The notes beneath the pieces were generated by a model. That model was not told the DNA's origin and ran no database searches. It saw only the letters and a program-made list of their open reading frames with translations. Positions 60,034-64,000 of a stretch of 64,000 nucleotides of DNA are shown here, one piece after another (positions within the stretch are counted from its first letter, which is position 1; the number at the start of each line of letters is the position of its first letter). The stretch covers positions 288,065-352,064 of the forward strand of contig JBBQWQ010000001.1 of assembly GCA_038210445.1 (NCBI GenBank). Direction: 5' to 3'. The position numbers were made by a program, and so were the translations under genes. This DNA comes from JABFRG01 sp038210445. Lineage in GTDB: Bacteria > Myxococcota_A > Polyangia > Polyangiales > Polyangiaceae.

Positions 60034-60045
60034 GGTCGGAGCCTA
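60034..60045 (-). promoter_or_regulatory. putative leaderless promoter (-10 TAGGCT)
   Basis: On the minus strand TAGGCT (60045-60040) is followed by 6 nt and the ATG at 60033. The same hexamer and spacing occur before the paralogue gene at 54907. Confidence 0.45.
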
Positions 60046-60265
60046 GCAGGTCTCCCTGGTGGGGCTCTCGGCCCGGGCGAATTCGTGCGCGTGCGCGTGC
60101 GCTCGCGGCGGATGCGCTTTCTGAGCTTGAAGGCCTTCGAAAAGGCACGCGGCGAGCCGCCCACGCGTGACTGTGCGCGCCAAGAAAACCGAATGGTTTC
60201 GAGAACCACGCCCCACGAGAAGGCTCTCGCCGCGGCCCCGTTGGGTGCTACACTCCCGCACGCGT

Positions 60266-61686
<1,421 letters not shown>

Positions 61687-61690
<4 letters not shown>

Positions 61691-62892
61691 CGCCCCGGGG
61701 CTTCGGCACCGCGCGGCTTCGTCGCGCGTCTCTGGGGCTGCTCGCGTGTGTTCCGGTGCTGGCCATCGCCGCCGGCTGCAGCAAGAAGCCGGAGCAGGTT
61801 ACGCCGGCGAGCGACGTCTCGGTCTCCCTCGCCACGCGTCCACCCGGCACCGCTTCGCTCACCGCGCGGCCGGGCATGGTGTGGATTCCCCCGGGCCTGC
61901 TCAAGGTCGGCACCCACCCCAACGTTGCGCCGCGCATCGCCGACGAGGAGCTTCCCGGCGCGCCCGTGCAGATGGGTGGGTACTACATCGATCTCTATCC
62001 CTACCCCAACGAGCCGGGCGCCATCCCCACCACCGCCGTTTCTCGTGACGAAGCGCAAAAGCTGTGCGGCGCCAAGGGCAAGCGCCTGTGCACCGAGCTC
62101 GAGTGGGAGCGCTCCTGCAAGGGCAACGACAACCAGACCTACGAGTACGGAAACGGCTACCAGGCCGACGTATGCGGCACCGGCATCGCCGCCGATCGCG
62201 CGGCACGCCGGCCCAACGGCGAGCGAGCCACTTGCAAGAGTGGCTTCGGCGTCATCGACATGCACGGCGGGGTGTGGGAGTGGACCGACAGCTCCTGGGC
62301 CCGCCGCACCCACGACGCCTCGGTGGGCGTTCTCCGCGGCGGCAACGCCAAGTCCGGCGAGCTGGTGGGCCGCTGCGCCAACGCCCTTGGGCGCCCGGTG
62401 GGCACCAAGCAAGCGACCATCGGTTTTCGCTGCTGCGCCGGCCCTCGCAACGATGGCGCAGTAGACTTCGACGTTCACGATCAGCAAGCGCTCGAGCGGC
62501 GCCCCGACCGCGAGCTCGACGCCCTCACCGCGCCTCTCGCCGACATCACCACCACGCTCTGGGGCTCGCGCGAGACCCAGGCCTCGGCGTACGAATTTCA
62601 GCGGGCATGGCACTGGCATCCGGTCGGAAACGAAGAGCTCCTCATCGCCCTCGGCTGCGAGCGCCGTGGTGGCCCCTGGGCCCACTGCGGCGTGGTCGTG
62701 ACCCGCGTCTACGAAGGCAAGGCCATGCTGCTGGCGCAGTTCGCCACGGGCGCCCACATTCCCGACGTCATCGCCTTCGACGACGACAGGCGGCACCTGC
62801 GGGCCCGCGGCATGGATATCCGCGGCACCTTCCAGCGCGACTTCGAGTACGTCTACGGGCGCATCAAGGTCACCGAAGAAGCGCGTCCCTGA
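61687..62892 (+). CDS. formylglycine-generating-enzyme-like (SUMF1) lipoprotein
   Basis: A 401-residue lipoprotein (signal ...LACVPVLAIAAGC). Residues about 60-260 match the FGE-sulfatase/C-type-lectin-like fold: GMVWIPPGLLKVG, YYIDLYPYPNEPG, DEAQKLCGAKGKRLCTELEW, GFGVIDMHGGVWEWTDSSW, GVLRGGNA and IGFRCCAG. Many such bacterial proteins are not true FGEs but binding or toxin-like receptors. The C-terminal about 140 residues are unassigned. The GTG start overlaps the NtrC regulator stop (GTGA), coupling the two; it may be a signal-sensing partner. Confidence 0.82.
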
Positions 62893-62905
62893 GGGTGGGC
62901 AGCGC

Positions 62906-63547
62906 ATGAGCGTCGACTTCCTCAGCATCGTTGCCTGGATGCCGCCGGCCGATGCCCGGCGCGTCGTTGCGCGATGCGAGCGCAGCAAAGGCCCCGACGA
63001 GCTGGTCGACGAGAGCGGCTCGACGCTTCACGACTTTGCGCGCGATGGCGCCGACATCGACCTTCGCGCGTGCGCCAAGAAGCTGCGCCGCCGCCGGAGG
63101 ACTTCGTGGCTGCCTCCCTCGACGGCGTGCCGGACGTCCCCGCCGCGAGCCAGGACAGATCCTGCTGGTCTTCGAACTTCCCGCTGCTCTCGGTGCTCGA
63201 TCGCACCCTCGCCATTCCCCACCGGACCCCGCTCCTTCTGGGCCGGGCCTACCGCCGCTTGCGACCCAAGGCCCGCGACCGCACCGAGCAGGCCTGGGCG
63301 TCGCTCGTGCAGAAGCTCGGCGGAGAGCGCGTGGTTGCGCGAAGGGTGGCGCCCTACGTCGATCGCAGCGGCGACGGCGAGGAAGTGGTCGGAGAACGAC
63401 GACGGAGACGCCGTCACCAGGGGCATGCGCATCGCGTTCATCGGGCCACCGTCCGCAGGGCGACGACGGCGGCGAGCGCGACGGCGGCCGCGGCCACAAT
63501 GCGCACGGTGCCGTGCCACTTCTCCTCGCGCTCGTCGGCTGGCTTGA
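62906..63547 (+). pseudogene. hypothetical gene with two apparent frameshifts
   Basis: Three stretches in two frames read as one protein. MSVDFLSIVAWMPPADARR runs from 62906 to about 63090. VAASLDGVPDVPAASQD through RRVAPYVDRSGDG continues in the next frame to about 63375. KWSENDDGDAVTRGMRIAFI then returns to the first frame. Third positions stay G/C-rich in each stretch. No known domain. Either sequencing errors or real decay; the frame from about 63450 on is not convincing. Confidence 0.45.
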
Positions 63548-63551
63548 GCGC

Positions 63552-64000
63552 ATGACCGAGGCCCAAGCGGTTCGCGTCATCCTGCGCCAGCGCGCCGAGA
63601 AGGGCGGCGACCAGCGCGTCGCCGAGTGGCCCTTGCCGAGCGAGCTGGAGCCCCTCGCGCGCGAGATTGCGCAGAAGGCCCAGGACGACGCGCGTCAGCA
63701 GCGCGGCCGCTAGCTCTACGGCGTCTTCGCGTACCGCGCCCAGGACAAGAAGGCCTTCGACCGGCTCTTTCTGAGCCCCCAGCATGCAGCCGCGAAGACC
63801 GTCGAAGGCCTCATGGAGGAGGCGCCCGAGTCGATGGCGCTCCAGGCCGGCGCCTCGCCCGTCACGGCGCTGCTCTCGCAGCTGATGCGCCACAACGAGG
63901 CCTCGGCGCACATGGCGCTCGGGCACACGAGCGACATCATCGCGCACTACCAGCGCATCGTGGGCGCGCTCGAGCGCCGCGTGCAGGAGATGGAAGAGCG
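63552..64000 (+). pseudogene. helical protein with an in-frame amber codon, cut by the window end
   Basis: From ATG 63552 the frame reads MTEAQAVRVILRQRAEKGGD and so on to a TAG at 63711-63713, then continues in the same frame with equally coding-like sequence (LYGVFAYRAQDKKAFDRLFL ... GALERRVQEMEER) to the window edge. A single CAG-to-TAG change (RGRQLYG) would explain it. The protein is helical and coiled-coil-like at the end, of no recognised family. The end lies outside the window. Confidence 0.45.

Noticed and set aside
63438..63947. Minus-strand frame ending in a hydrophobic helix near 63438-63520
   Set aside because: The tail looks membrane-like, but the rest is the complement of coding-like plus-strand sequence; it may only reflect a GC-rich Ala/Val shadow.

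Overview
The window is high-GC DNA with strong G/C bias at third codon positions and very dense coding, apart from two repeat-rich intergenic spacers. It looks like a chromosomal segment of a myxobacterium-type organism (Myxococcota, probably Polyangia-like). The supports are a secreted transglycosylase with a MYXO-CTERM-type tail (40167-41297), a large load of lipoproteins carrying beta-propeller, TPR or HEAT repeats, PilZ and NtrC-type regulators, and many unrecognised family proteins. No rRNA, tRNA, CRISPR array, insertion sequence or prophage was seen.

Layout. 0.1-5.1 kb: a papain-like amidase lipoprotein, a TPR/WD40 pair and an acyl-CoA-binding protein. 5.1-12.1 kb: a lipoprotein, then a tightly coupled operon of a propeller lipoprotein, a five-haem cytochrome, a secreted esterase and a two-anchor membrane protein, followed by a GNAT acetyltransferase. 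12.1-24.4 kb: lipoproteins, a small AT-hook protein, an AidB-like acyl-CoA dehydrogenase, a lipase-like lipoprotein, LysR and AraC regulators, a PF10118-type metal-dependent hydrolase, and a DUF362 protein fused to a sugar-binding-like domain. 24.5-30.3 kb: a 1390-residue TPR/HEAT protein translationally coupled to a small lipoprotein and to tsaD. 30.3-35.6 kb: a repeat-rich spacer, a WXXGXW lipoprotein, an AraC remnant, a GST with a frameshifted end, a PilZ/AMIN-like membrane protein, a Lon-N/Rieske gene pair and a MarR regulator. 35.8-43.9 kb: large propeller lipoproteins, an NTF2-like protein, TetR, the MYXO-CTERM transglycosylase, and a spacer with 74-bp tandem repeats. 43.9-64 kb: a Cys-rich lipoprotein, class II DAHP synthase, a PQQ-type sugar dehydrogenase with two haem motifs, LysR beside an aldo/keto reductase, tandem paralogous lipoproteins, a zinc-ribbon/PQQ-propeller protein, an LEA-like membrane protein, an NtrC-family regulator coupled to an SUMF1-like lipoprotein, and a disrupted region at the right edge.

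Two window-wide signals stand out. (1) A dyad-symmetric 11-mer, TGYANNNTRCA, occurs at least 20 times where base composition predicts about one or two. Nearly all sites are inside genes and force runs of A/T-ending codons. (2) Many first genes have a TANNNT hexamer only 6-8 nt upstream of the start codon and no Shine-Dalgarno sequence, which is the geometry of leaderless mRNAs. All product calls come from reading the protein sequences; no database search was possible.
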